A stretch of 36,321 nt of DNA, from NCBI GenBank assembly GCA_011525665.1, contig WYAU01000108.1, positions 1 through 36,321 on the forward strand, given 5' to 3'. The first letter of the stretch is position 1. Each line of letters starts with the position of its first letter. Position numbers and translations under genes: made by a program. Source of the stretch: Candidatus Brocadia sp. (lineage in GTDB: Bacteria; Planctomycetota; Brocadiia; Brocadiales; Brocadiaceae). The notes under the pieces are model-generated. The model saw only the letters and a program-made list of their open reading frames with translations, was not told the DNA's origin and did not search any database. Of this stretch, positions 9,576-21,568 are shown one piece after another.

Positions 9576-10697
9576 CTACACGAATAAATTCTTCATCTTC
9601 TCAAAAAATTTCTTTTGACGGGGAGAGACATTTTTTTTCTCTATTTCTGCAAACTCGCGCAGCAATTCCTCCTGCCGTGACGTCATTTTCGTGGGGACTT
9701 CAACACTCACCTGTACCAGGAGATTACCCTTGCCATAGCCGTGCAGATTGGGAAAACCTTCGCCCCGTATCGGAATGACCTCGTTATTTTGTGTCCCTTT
9801 GGGTATCTTTACCTGAATAATATTTCCGGTAAGTGTCGGCACGTCAATGGTGCAACCTAATGCTGCCTGTGCAAAAGGAACCGGCACCTCGCAGAGAACA
9901 TCATCTCCTTGCCGTTTGAAAATGGGATGCGGTTTTACGTGGATATCACAATATAAATCTCCCGGGGATGCCCCGTTTTCACCGGGTTCTCCCTGGCCTG
10001 CCAGCCTCAACCGCGTATTATCTTCCACGCCGGGTGGGACCTGAATGGAGATAACGGATCTTTTTGGATAACGCCCTGAACCTCCGCATTTCGTGCAAGG
10101 CGACTCAATAATCTTGCCCTTGCCGTAGCACTTGGGACACGTTGTGCGTAACGTGAAAAAACCTTGCGACTGCTGCACCTCTCCCCTGCCCCTGCAATAC
10201 GGACAGGTTACCGGAGATGCACCATCGCGCGCACCGGTCCCCCGGCATACATCGCAGATTTCCTTTCGTGTTAATTCGATTTTTTTTTCAACGCCATTAG
10301 CAATATCTTTAAAGTCGACCTCGATATCACACTTCAGACTGGCCCCTCGCCGGGCAGCCCTCCCCCGTGCCCTACCCCCGCCAAAGAAATCTTCAAAGAT
10401 GCTTCCTCCTCCAAAAATATCTCCAAAGGCGTCAAAAATATCTTCAAAGGTACTGTATCCGGGAGTTTCCGAGCCTCTCAATCCATCCATTCCGAATTGA
10501 TCGTATTTTTTTCTCTTGTCGGCGTCGCCCAGCACCCCATAAGCCTCCGCTGCCTTCTTAAAGATTTGTTCAGCTTCTTTATTTCCCGGATTTCTGTCGG
10601 GGTGATATTTTAAGGCGATCTTTCGGTATGCCTTTTTTATCTCTTCAGCGCTTGCATTTTTCTCAACACCGAGTATTTTATAAAAATCTTCTTCCAT
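9576..10697 (-). CDS. dnaJ: Chaperone DnaJ (Hsp40), type I
   Basis: 373 residues, complete type I architecture. J domain at residues 1-70 with the HPD tripeptide (KYHPDRN) that stimulates DnaK ATPase, a Gly/Phe-rich linker (FGDIFGGGSIFEDFFGGG), four zinc-centre repeats (CDVCRGTG, CPYCRGRG, CPKCYGKG, CTKCGGSG), and two C-terminal substrate-binding beta domains. Partner DnaK/GrpE are not in the window. It lies downstream of the groEL cluster but has its own promoter at 10777-10806 after a groEL terminator, so it is probably a separate transcription unit with fmdB, yacG, the membrane protein and der. Confidence 0.96.
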   Translation of the reverse strand: MEEDFYKILGVEKNASAEEIKKAYRKIALKYHPDRNPGNKEAEQIFKKAAEAYGVLGDADKRKKYDQFGMDGLRGSETPGYSTFEDIFDAFGDIFGGGSIFEDFFGGGRARGRAARRGASLKCDIEVDFKDIANGVEKKIELTRKEICDVCRGTGARDGASPVTCPYCRGRGEVQQSQGFFTLRTTCPKCYGKGKIIESPCTKCGGSGRYPKRSVISIQVPPGVEDNTRLRLAGQGEPGENGASPGDLYCDIHVKPHPIFKRQGDDVLCEVPVPFAQAALGCTIDVPTLTGNIIQVKIPKGTQNNEVIPIRGEGFPNLHGYGKGNLLVQVSVEVPTKMTSRQEELLREFAEIEKKNVSPRQKKFFEKMKNLFV

Positions 10698-10776
10698 GTA
10701 TGGGTATTATTCTCGTTAAGGTAAGGAGTGATTTTGTAAAGAGTTACTGCCAGACTTGGATATTCTATAAAAGGAA

Positions 10777-10806
10777 ATTATAGTACATCAGGCTGCAGAA
10801 AATCAA
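10777..10806 (-). promoter_or_regulatory. Sigma-70-type promoter for the dnaJ unit
   Basis: Read on the minus strand: TTGATT (10806-10801), 18-nt spacer, TATAAT (10782-10777). It lies about 80 nt before the dnaJ ATG and just downstream of the groEL terminator, so it probably starts the dnaJ-der transcript. Confidence 0.65.
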
Positions 10807-10978
10807 GATGTTTTACAGATACTTCCGGAGAAAAAACAAGCCTCGCTATGAGTTATACGTTTCACGATGCCTTTTTCTGCATCCTGCGAGGAATACAGCA
10901 CGGGCAAAACAGTGTTTGTCCGCGCCGCCCCCCAAACCAATAAATTCCCGGCCCTGAAAACGGCGTTTCCTGGAGTGT

Positions 10979-11020
10979 AAAAGTAAAAAGGCTACGTATT
11001 GCGCAGCCTTTCTACTTTTA
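10979..11020 (-). terminator. Intrinsic terminator after groEL (acidic-tail copy)
   Basis: On the minus strand the sequence forms a long hairpin centred on AAGGCT/AGCCTT with outer AAAGTA/TACTTT pairing and an 11-nt loop, running into TTTTTACTTTT. It lies 35 nt past the groEL stop and separates the chaperonin cluster from dnaJ. The 68-codon frame across it (10846-11052) is therefore not a gene. Confidence 0.8.
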
Positions 11021-11054
11021 TGGTACCCCGATTTTCCTGGAGAAACTCCCATTT

Positions 11055-12677
<1,623 letters not shown>

Positions 12678-12732
12678 TCAAACCTCCAAAAAATTTAATC
12701 AGTTAAAAAACCCCCCCAGAGACCGACCCGCG

Positions 12733-13017
12733 TCATTCAATCTTGGCCAAAATGTCGCTCTCTCTCATAACAAGGTATTCCTTGCCGTCAAGGGTAACCT
12801 CCGTCCCTGCATACTTTCCGTAAAGGACTTTGTCTCCCTTTTTTACGAGAAGTTCAGCCCTTTTGCCGCTCTCCAGCATCTTTCCATCTCCAACAGCGAC
12901 TACCTTTCCCTTCATGGGTTTTTCCTTTGCCGTATCGGGCAAAACAATTCCGCCCGGAGTTTTTTCTTCGGCTTCCATAGGCTCAATAACTACCCTGTCG
13001 TCTAACGGTCTGATCAT
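12733..13017 (-). CDS. groS: Co-chaperonin GroES
   Basis: 94 residues, normal length for the heptameric lid. Starts [13 protein letters not shown], has the mobile-loop region ([14 protein letters not shown]) that docks on GroEL, and the conserved [13 protein letters not shown] single groES serves two flanking groEL genes; it sits between them with 89 nt upstream and 58 nt downstream. GAGG upstream of ATG 13017 is a good ribosome binding site. Confidence 0.97.
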   Translation of the reverse strand: MIRPLDDRVVIEPMEAEEKTPGGIVLPDTAKEKPMKGKVVAVGDGKMLESGKRAELLVKKGDKVLYGKYAGTEVTLDGKEYLVMRESDILAKIE

Positions 13018-13106
13018 GTTTTCTCTTTACCTCCTCATGAAAAATAAACAATCAAAAATACGTAAATTTGCCTAAATTTCTGATACGCAACTTCCCGCCA
13101 CCGGGA

Positions 13107-15073
<1,967 letters not shown>

Positions 15074-15103
15074 TTGACTTTTAAACTCTTTATGGCATAT
15101 ATT
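15074..15103 (+). promoter_or_regulatory. Sigma-70-type promoter for birA
   Basis: TTGACT (15074-15079), 18-nt spacer, TATATT (15098-15103), about 58 nt before the birA ATG. Confidence 0.65.
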
Positions 15104-15160
15104 TTTCGGGAGTGATAAATTATAAATTACAGAATATTTTATTTCCTGAAGAAACAGAAA

Positions 15161-16036
15161 ATGTCTCAAACAAACCGGGACGATAATCCGCTGCGCAATT
15201 TTTACAAACAAACCCGACCTGAATTCATTTCACCCGATGCGGCAGACCGTTTAATCCCGGAAGAAATCACCAGGGGATTAAGAACGAAAATCGTTGGAAG
15301 CGCGGTAATTGCTTACGAACGGACGACCTCAACGATGGATATTGCCAAAAAGGTTGCGCGCACGGGCTTTAAAAACGGCACTGTAATTTTTAGCGAAGAG
15401 CAAACGTGTGGAAGAGGGCGTTCGGGTCATTCATGGTCCTGCCCCCGTTATAGAGGTTTGCTTTTTACTCTCATGCTCACCCATACGATACAACACGACC
15501 ACTTGTGCTTATTAACGGGCGCTATGGCCATTTCGATTACAGAAACAATCCGCGAAGTCCTTCGTCTTCCCGCAGAGATTAAGTGGCCCAACGACATCCT
15601 GATTGGCGGGAAGAAGGTGGGTGGTGTGCTGGTAGAATTAGAAAGGGGATTCAAAAAACAATCGATATTTTTAATTGGGGTTGGCCTTAACGTCAACATC
15701 ACCGAAAAAGAGTTGCCGGAACAAACCCGGCTGCCCGCAACGTCTCTCGCCATTGAAAACAAAGGGTTTGTTGACCGCATCCTGCTTGCCAGGTCATTAC
15801 TTCAGGATATCGACAAGTGGTATTCGATATTAAGAGATGAACACTTTGGATACATTGCAGAGAGATGGAAGGAGCTTTGTGTTACGGTTGGTGAAAAGCT
15901 AACGATTACCGAGTGTGATACGGAGTATTCGGGTAAGGTCATTGACATTTCCAGCAACGGTGGCTTAATGCTCAAACTCGATAATGGTCGGATAAAGATA
16001 TTTCGCGGGGAGCATGCCACCATCAAGCACACGTAA
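15161..16036 (+). CDS. birA: Biotin-[acetyl-CoA-carboxylase] ligase
   Basis: 291 residues. The ligase makes biotinyl-AMP and transfers biotin to carrier proteins such as AccB. Family motifs are TTSTMDIAK, the adenylate loop GRGRSGHSW (GRGRRGR in E. coli), KWPNDILIGGKKVGGVLVE, and GVGLNVN. The C-terminal SH3-like domain is present (GKVIDISSNGGLMLKL). The N-terminal winged-helix of E. coli BirA is absent; only a ~40-residue charged lead occurs, so it is a ligase without the operator-binding domain. No Shine-Dalgarno of note precedes ATG 15161. Confidence 0.92.
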   Translation: MSQTNRDDNPLRNFYKQTRPEFISPDAADRLIPEEITRGLRTKIVGSAVIAYERTTSTMDIAKKVARTGFKNGTVIFSEEQTCGRGRSGHSWSCPRYRGLLFTLMLTHTIQHDHLCLLTGAMAISITETIREVLRLPAEIKWPNDILIGGKKVGGVLVELERGFKKQSIFLIGVGLNVNITEKELPEQTRLPATSLAIENKGFVDRILLARSLLQDIDKWYSILRDEHFGYIAERWKELCVTVGEKLTITECDTEYSGKVIDISSNGGLMLKLDNGRIKIFRGEHATIKHT

Positions 16037-16048
16037 GATTCCACGCAA

Positions 16049-16663
16049 CTACTTCAGGTGCAAAGCCTTTTCTATGGCGAAAATTCGCGCCTCGATCCTG
16101 CTTGTTCGTTTTGAGAGATCGCTGTAAACGAAATATCCCAAAATAAGCAAAAGCGCCGTATAGGCAATGATGATATAGGTGGAAATGCGGTCGGAAGCAA
16201 CAGGGCGGAGTGCGTGATTTCTTTCAGGATCAATTCTTTTTATTGGTTGAATGGTTCTGGATGCAGAAAATGAAGGCTCCCCGTAATTTTTGGTGAGATC
16301 GTGAGATGTGCCTTCACTACGCTGCACTGCCTTCGCCCTTTCAGGTGATAGTTTTTCATACAAACGCCCGATCGCAACCCGGGGTTTAGGCGCGGCATTG
16401 TGTGTTATGCTGTCTGTCTTCGCACTGTCGGTTTTGCCGGGAGTCTGAGGTGGCTTTGAGACGTCAAAATTCTTGTCGCTAGTTTGGTTTATTGACGCAG
16501 GCGCCTGTTGTGAAAGCAAAGACTGAGATCCTGTTTGTTGATCACTTTTCTCAGTATTTTGAATGGTTTCATCCCCACCCACTGCTGGAAAAGATTTTTT
16601 ATTTTCTTTTGTGGCCTTCATCCAACCTAACGGATCATGGCCAAGCACGCTATCCTTTCCCAT
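16049..16663 (-). CDS. Single-pass membrane protein encoded next to ParA
   Basis: 204 residues from ATG 16663, chosen because GGGAGA lies just upstream and the N-terminus MGKDSVLGHDPLGWMK looks natural; the open frame extends to 16789 but would overlap the ParA gene. The first ~150 residues are polar and low in complexity (rich in K, S, Q, P), probably disordered. One hydrophobic helix lies near the C-terminus (ISTYIIIAYTALLLILGYFVY), followed by a short coiled-coil-like tail. Likely cytoplasmic with a membrane anchor. No family recognised. It starts 46 nt after the ParA stop, so it may be a positioning partner or cargo adaptor of that ATPase (inference). Confidence 0.7.
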   Translation of the reverse strand: MGKDSVLGHDPLGWMKATKENKKSFPAVGGDETIQNTEKSDQQTGSQSLLSQQAPASINQTSDKNFDVSKPPQTPGKTDSAKTDSITHNAAPKPRVAIGRLYEKLSPERAKAVQRSEGTSHDLTKNYGEPSFSASRTIQPIKRIDPERNHALRPVASDRISTYIIIAYTALLLILGYFVYSDLSKRTSRIEARIFAIEKALHLK

Positions 16664-16709
16664 GATTGTCTCCCAAGTAAATCTGTAAAAATATAAGGCA
16701 ACAGGAATG

Positions 16710-17486
16710 CTATTTCCTGTTGTTTTCTTGCTGCAATACTTCTTTTGCGAGCGCCATATAATCCTCAGAACCATACGAATCCGGCGCATAAGAGATGATC
16801 GGCTTGCCGTGACTGGGTGATTCTGAGAGTTTTACATTCTTTCTAATGATCGTGCTGAACGCTTTATCCCCCAGCGGGGGATATTCCTTAACCTTTCCAA
16901 TAACCTCATTGCAAAGACGGGTGCGGCTGGTATACATGCAAAAAATGATTCCCGTAATTTCCAAATCATGGTTTAATCTCTTCCGGACAACTTCGTACGT
17001 ATCTAATAATTTACTCACCCCTTGCAGTGCAAAAAATTCCGTCTGTAAGGGAATAAACAACTCATGCACCAATGTCAGGACATTGAGGGTCAGCAAACCA
17101 AGGGAAGGAGGGCAATCGACGAGGACGTAATCATACCCGTTAAGCCCATCGCCTAGATATTCCTTAAGCACCGTTTCTCTCCCCACAACGCCCACCAGCT
17201 CAATCTCTGCGCCGGCAAGTTCTATATTGGCAGGGATAATATCCAGGCCGTGAATGCCGGTGTTTAACAGGACGGTTTCCGGCGAACACTCTCCCTTGAT
17301 GAGATTGTAGACGGAATGCTTCAGATTGTGAATATCCACTCCGAGATGTACGCTCAGGTTGGCTTGCGGATCCATATCAATGACCAGCACCCTTTTCCCC
17401 AGCATTGCAAGACATGCGCCCAAGTTTGCGGTTGTGGTGGTTTTTCCCACGCCCCCCTTCTGGTTAAGCAATGCAATACTTCTCAT
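16710..17486 (-). CDS. ParA/Soj-family ATPase
   Basis: About 258 residues. Deviant Walker A KGGVGKTTTTANLG near the N-terminus, DMDPQANLS, and Walker A'/B region VLVDCPPSLGLLT identify a ParA/MinD-type ATPase that forms ATP-dependent dimers on DNA or membranes. Start: AAGGAGG abuts the ATG at 17495, so the next ATG (17486, MRSIALLNQKGG) is the likely start. No ParB, parS or origin is visible; its neighbour is a membrane-anchored disordered protein. It may be an orphan ParA that positions a protein cargo rather than the chromosome (inference). Confidence 0.9.
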   Translation of the reverse strand: MRSIALLNQKGGVGKTTTTANLGACLAMLGKRVLVIDMDPQANLSVHLGVDIHNLKHSVYNLIKGECSPETVLLNTGIHGLDIIPANIELAGAEIELVGVVGRETVLKEYLGDGLNGYDYVLVDCPPSLGLLTLNVLTLVHELFIPLQTEFFALQGVSKLLDTYEVVRKRLNHDLEITGIIFCMYTSRTRLCNEVIGKVKEYPPLGDKAFSTIIRKNVKLSESPSHGKPIISYAPDSYGSEDYMALAKEVLQQENNRK

Positions 17487-17662
17487 TCCGTGCATCCTCC
17501 TTATTTAAAGGTAGGTTTTGTTATCGGCACCAATGTTAGAGGTTTTGTTGTTATGCCATGAGCAAGAATTATTGAGTTCTCTAAGAACAAGTGGACAAAC
17601 TGTCACAAAGTTTAGCATTTCTGGCAGAAATTGCAAGCTATAAATGAGTCAAAATTACATAC

Positions 17663-18259
17663 TTACCCTTTTTTGTGGTTCTGGAAAATTTCTTCAATGT
17701 CGCGGTATTTTTTTGACATTGCCGCTTCGCTCTCTTTTATGCTATGAATGCGGCTGAGAATCTTTGCCATTAGTTCGGTAGCTAAAATTACTTGCTCCCG
17801 TGCGATCTTCAAAATTGGCCTCGGTACAGGGGGTGTTTTTTTCACGGCATCCCATAGGATACGGGCGTCGACATTAAACTGTTCGGCAATATCGTACACG
17901 CTGAACTTTGAGCGAAATGGGTTGGAAATCGTCACACAATGTGCGCCAACCACCGTGTTTTCGTCAATGCATATCGGCAATGAAAGCAGCGTTAAGCCGC
18001 CGGGGCACTCCTCCTCAAAGGATTTTTTGAAATGCATAGCACTTTTTGCCAGTTCCCTGCTATAGGAGAGGCATAAATCTTTTCGTTCGCTGACAAACCG
18101 AATTGCCTTGCAATACGCAGAGGCATTGATTTCACTAATTACATCTCCCTCTATGTCGTATACAACGTCGTTGGTATTCAAGATGCTCATTAAGTAGATT
18201 TGAATTGTGGAGATAATTTCCTTTTCGAAATCGATCTTTAGTTGCCTAATAGGTTCCAT
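17663..18259 (-). CDS. PocR-like sensory domain protein
   Basis: About 198 residues from ATG 18259 (the frame extends to 18313 but MEPIRQLKIDFEKE is the better start). The middle resembles the PocR ligand-binding domain: a Cys region (RKDLCLSYSRELAK), then ECPGGLTLLSLPICIDENT followed by VVGAHCVTISNP, matching the family's ECxxGL...PI...G pattern. The C-terminal third is helical and coiled-coil-like. No DNA-binding, kinase or cyclase output domain is attached, so it would have to act through a partner. Assignment rests on motif resemblance only. Confidence 0.6.
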   Translation of the reverse strand: MEPIRQLKIDFEKEIISTIQIYLMSILNTNDVVYDIEGDVISEINASAYCKAIRFVSERKDLCLSYSRELAKSAMHFKKSFEEECPGGLTLLSLPICIDENTVVGAHCVTISNPFRSKFSVYDIAEQFNVDARILWDAVKKTPPVPRPILKIAREQVILATELMAKILSRIHSIKESEAAMSKKYRDIEEIFQNHKKG

Positions 18260-18428
18260 ATGCGCTTTTCCAACAAATATTTTGCAACACCAGCATTCCT
18301 GCTGAAAGGGCAAAAGGGGACTTTAATAGGTAATATATACACAAATCACAGGGGGTTTTCAACAAAACTCACAAGATTTTTTTACAATCCCCGATTCATA
18401 AATAAGCGGAAATTATATCCTGCACTTC

Positions 18429-18457
18429 TTGACTCACCGATAAAACGACACTATAAT
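18429..18457 (+). promoter_or_regulatory. Sigma-70-type promoter for the radical SAM gene
   Basis: TTGACT (18429-18434), 17-nt spacer, TATAAT (18452-18457), about 70 nt before ATG 18530. Near-consensus. Confidence 0.75.
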
Positions 18458-18529
18458 TGAAAAACAAGCGTGTTTTTTTTACTCGTGTTTATTCCCGAGA
18501 AGGCTGAATTCGTATTAAAGGTATATGTA

Positions 18530-19672
18530 ATGTTTACCCGAAGGTCGTTGTTGAAGGCAGGTGTCGTGGGGGCGGGTTGTCTTTATCTGGGCGGGAGGCT
18601 GACTGCTCGGGCTGAAGACGTTTATAATCCCGAGGCTCTTAAGGGTATTAACCAGGGATTTCCTGTAAAGGAGGCTATGTATTACAGAAAACGGGAAGAG
18701 GAGCGGGTGGAATGCGAACTCTGTCCGCGGAAATGCACCATTGCTGATAGGGAGCGTGGGTACTGCGGTGTGCGGGAAAATCGCGGTGGCGCCTATTACA
18801 CGTTAGTGCATTCCCGTGTCTGCGCCCTGAATGTGGACCCTATTGAGAAGAAACCCTTGTTTCATTATTTACCCGGCACAAAGGCTTATTCTCTGGCAAC
18901 AGCAGGATGTAACGTGGAGTGTAAATTTTGTCAGAACTGGCAAATCTCTCAATACCGGCCTGAACAGATAGAAAGCATCAAGCTGACGCCTGAGGATGTG
19001 GCAAGAGATGCCAGAATGAGCGGCAGCAAGACGATTGCCTTCACGTATTCAGAACCCGTGGTCTTTTATGAATACATGTATGACATAGCCAGGTCTGCCA
19101 GGGAGGAGGGTATAAAGAGCGTTATGATATCCAATGGGTATATTCAGGAAAAACCCTTAACAGAGTTGTGCCAATACCTGAACGCCGTGAAGATCGATCT
19201 GAAAGGTTTTACAGAAAAATTTTACCAGGATATCTGTAACGGTGAACTGAAGCCCGTTTTAACCACCCTCCAGACCTTAAAGAAAGCGGGAATATGGTTT
19301 GAAATTGTTATGCTCGTGATACCGACACTCAACGATGGTGAAAAGGAAATTGAGGAAATGTGTGTCTGGATCAAAGAAAATTTGGGGGCGGATGTCCCTG
19401 TCCATTTTACCCGTTTCCATCCTACCTATAAGATCAAAAACCTGCCTCCCACACCCGTGAAAACCCTCGAAATGGCGAGAAAAGTCGCCCTTGATTCAGG
19501 GATTCACTTCCCCTACGTGGGGAATGTGCCAGGGCATGCAGGTGAAAATACCTATTGCCCGCATTGTCAGCGTATTGTAATCGGACGGGCCGGTTTCTCC
19601 ATACGGGAAAACCGCCTTAACAATAATAAATGCGGAGGTTGTGGCGGACCGATACCCGGCGTATGGATCTGA
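18530..19672 (+). CDS. amrS: AmmeMemoRadiSam-type radical SAM protein with Tat leader
   Basis: 380 residues from ATG 18530 (AAAGG about 9 nt upstream; the frame extends to 18470 but would run over the promoter's transcript start). N-terminus MFTRRSLLKAGVVGAG is a twin-arginine leader followed by a hydrophobic stretch and ARA, a likely cleavage site. The mature part carries an N-terminal cysteine cluster (CELCPRKCTIADRERGYCG), the radical SAM iron-sulphur motif CNVECKFC, and the family pattern through FTYSEP, KIDLKGF and YVGNVPGH. Two C-terminal knuckles (CPHC, CGGCGG) look metal-binding. The family is linked to AMMECR1 and MEMO1 homologues, neither of which is nearby. A Tat signal on a radical SAM enzyme is noteworthy because it implies export with the cluster in place. 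Confidence 0.9.
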   Translation: MFTRRSLLKAGVVGAGCLYLGGRLTARAEDVYNPEALKGINQGFPVKEAMYYRKREEERVECELCPRKCTIADRERGYCGVRENRGGAYYTLVHSRVCALNVDPIEKKPLFHYLPGTKAYSLATAGCNVECKFCQNWQISQYRPEQIESIKLTPEDVARDARMSGSKTIAFTYSEPVVFYEYMYDIARSAREEGIKSVMISNGYIQEKPLTELCQYLNAVKIDLKGFTEKFYQDICNGELKPVLTTLQTLKKAGIWFEIVMLVIPTLNDGEKEIEEMCVWIKENLGADVPVHFTRFHPTYKIKNLPPTPVKTLEMARKVALDSGIHFPYVGNVPGHAGENTYCPHCQRIVIGRAGFSIRENRLNNNKCGGCGGPIPGVWI

Positions 19673-19727
19673 AGTTGTTCCGGAAGACAATGATTGACAA
19701 TCAAACACGGGAAAAACAAATCTTCTT

Positions 19728-19748
19728 CACTCCTTTGCAGTGAAGGCG
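19728..19748. terminator. 7-bp hairpin after the radical SAM gene
   Basis: CTTCACT pairs with AGTGAAG across a 7-nt loop between convergent genes. On the minus strand it is followed by a T-rich stretch, so it could end the NrfJ-like transcript. Confidence 0.4.
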
Positions 19749-19803
19749 TCCATAAGCGGTACGAAAATATTATATGGTAGGTGAACTTTCCTGGCGGAGA
19801 TTG

Positions 19804-19850
19804 CCGATTCACAGTGCTCTTCCAACCACACTGTCACCTCAAGGAATCGG
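19804..19850. repeat. Nested inverted repeat in the convergent gap
   Basis: CCGATTC (19804-19810) pairs with GAATCGG (19844-19850), and inside it ACAGTG (19811-19816) pairs with CACTGT (19829-19834). Flanking words (GGCGGAGATTG before, GCCTACC after) loosely resemble the region 33631-33690, suggesting two diverged copies of one intergenic repeat. Confidence 0.45.
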
Positions 19851-19907
19851 TGCCTACCGGAATATTTGCCCTGTGTCTGCGTCGACACAGCAAGTGTGAG
19901 AGTTTTT

Positions 19908-20684
19908 TTATTTCTTAATACTCGCCTCTTCCACAATCACATCATATTTGTAACCGCTCCCAAAATCCTTATCTTTGTATAACGTCCCGTTTACGGTAAC
20001 AACGTCTCCAACGGCTGCCACGTCTTTTGATGTCACAACGAGGTCATTGCTGCCATCCTCCTGCTTTCCGCTTCCGTCCTGGATGTGTAACCAGTTCCTT
20101 CCCATAATTCCGGACGAGACCTTAACAACCTTACCCCTGACAATAACGGTTTTTTTGTCGAGCGCGGCTGTTTTTTCATAAAGCTCTGCCACCGTGTAAG
20201 CGTCAGGGCCGGAGGCCTTTTCAATCTGTATCTTCTCGCCATGTGAGGCCACGATATCTTTGCTGATAGCTTTGCCATGGAAACTTTTTGTTTCAATTGC
20301 ACTGTCCGCAGAAACAAGGCCGCTGGAGAAAACAATCTTATCAAAAGTCCGGTTCAGCGTCTTGCTTGAAAAATTGACCATTTCGTGGCCGGGCTGGAGA
20401 GCTATCTCCTGTCCTACAGCTACTTTCATTTCAGGCACAGCCGCCCAGATTTTTTTGCCATCATTTTCGATGCAGAGGTAGGTGTAACCAGCGCTATTCA
20501 TCGTTTCCACGATCTTGCCGGAGAGAGAAGACGCTTCCTGCGGGTAAGACGCATCGTGCTTTTCTTTCATATATACATTTTCAGGCGGTGTTTTGTATAA
20601 CTTCTTGGAAGCGGCATAAACGCCCGGCGATGAAACTGCTGCCGTCAAAGTTAAGACAAGGGTTAACGTCAGAAATCTTTTCAT
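19908..20684 (-). CDS. Secreted OB-fold protein, NrfJ-like
   Basis: 258 residues with a Sec signal peptide (MKRFLTLTLVLTLTAAVSS, cleavage near VYA-AS). Two OB-fold-like halves. The first (SGKIVETMNSAGYTYLCIE, then KKIWAAVPEMKVAVGQEI) resembles NrfJ-type proteins found near cytochrome c nitrite reductases and in metal-reducing bacteria. The second (KTVIVRGKVVKVSSGIMGRN followed by WLHIQDGSG) resembles OB-fold nucleic-acid-binding-like domains. Ribosome binding site AAGGAG before ATG 20684. No cysteines or haem motifs, so it is not itself a redox protein. Function unknown; periplasmic location inferred. Confidence 0.75.
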   Translation of the reverse strand: MKRFLTLTLVLTLTAAVSSPGVYAASKKLYKTPPENVYMKEKHDASYPQEASSLSGKIVETMNSAGYTYLCIENDGKKIWAAVPEMKVAVGQEIALQPGHEMVNFSSKTLNRTFDKIVFSSGLVSADSAIETKSFHGKAISKDIVASHGEKIQIEKASGPDAYTVAELYEKTAALDKKTVIVRGKVVKVSSGIMGRNWLHIQDGSGKQEDGSNDLVVTSKDVAAVGDVVTVNGTLYKDKDFGSGYKYDVIVEEASIKK

Positions 20685-20904
20685 TTCTTAACTCCTTTAC
20701 ATGACATGGTTAAATAATGTAAATATGCCAAAACTTTTTCCAGCCATAAGCATACTGCTTTTATCTTAAAAAACAAGTATTTTGTCTCTCCATTTGATTT
20801 TACCGTGGTTTAGTGTTATTAATAGTGTAACTTATCGGTAGAGGCAAGAAGCACGGGAGTGGAATTTTTTTATTGCCGTCTATAGCGAAGGAGCGCTGCA
20901 TATC

Positions 20905-21564
20905 ATGAGAGAAGCAGGAATCCTCTCAATTCAGGTTGGCCTGCCAAAGAAGCTTGGTGAAGTAGAAACGACTGATTTTTCGCGCAAATCCTGGGTGTCG
21001 GGTATTTTCAAGACCGAGGTTTGCGGCCCGGTATGGCTGGGAAAATGTAATCTCGATGGGGATGCACAGGCGGACTTGTCAGTTCACGGCGGCCCCCACA
21101 AGGCAGTCAATGTGTATCCATCCGAGCATTACCCTTACTGGAAGCAAGAATTTGCGATGCACGATATGCCTTACGGCGCCTTCGGAGAAAATTTTACGAC
21201 CCGTGGCTTGCGTGAGGATGAAGTTTGCATTGGTGACGTATTCAAGACCGGCGACGCCGTTGTCCAGGTTTCACAACCCCGTCAACCCTGCTGGAAGATA
21301 GATCGCCGATGGGGAGTTAAGGATTTCTCTCTCCGTGTGAAACAGGCGGGGAAGACCGGCTGGTATTTCCGTGTGCTCCAGGAGGGATATGTGGAGGCAG
21401 GAAATGCCATTGTCCTTCTCGAAAGGCCTTTCCCCCAGTGGACGGTTGCGGGGGCGTATTACATCAGGTGTAACCGCAAGACTGATAGTGAGGCAGCACG
21501 GGCGCTATCTCAATGTCCTGCCCTTTCGCCACGGTGGCAGGAGGATTTAAGTTCGGTGATATGA
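20905..21564 (+). CDS. MOSC domain protein, YiiM family
   Basis: 219 residues. MOSC domains carry a conserved Cys that binds molybdenum cofactor sulphur. Here DLSVHGGPHKAVNVYP, GENFTTRGL, ICIGDVF-like VCIGDVFKTG, and SQPRQPCWKID (the conserved Cys) are all present. A C-terminal helical domain follows, as in YiiM, whose relatives reduce N-hydroxylated compounds. AAGGAG lies about 12 nt before ATG 20905. Its stop is 4 nt before the ydbH start, so the two are probably cotranscribed, although the roles are not obviously linked. Confidence 0.85.
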   Translation: MREAGILSIQVGLPKKLGEVETTDFSRKSWVSGIFKTEVCGPVWLGKCNLDGDAQADLSVHGGPHKAVNVYPSEHYPYWKQEFAMHDMPYGAFGENFTTRGLREDEVCIGDVFKTGDAVVQVSQPRQPCWKIDRRWGVKDFSLRVKQAGKTGWYFRVLQEGYVEAGNAIVLLERPFPQWTVAGAYYIRCNRKTDSEAARALSQCPALSPRWQEDLSSVI

Positions 21565-21568
21565 GTAT

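Noticed and set aside
10846-11052. 68-codon ORF between groEL and dnaJ
   Set aside because: It spans the groEL intrinsic terminator and has no recognisable protein features.
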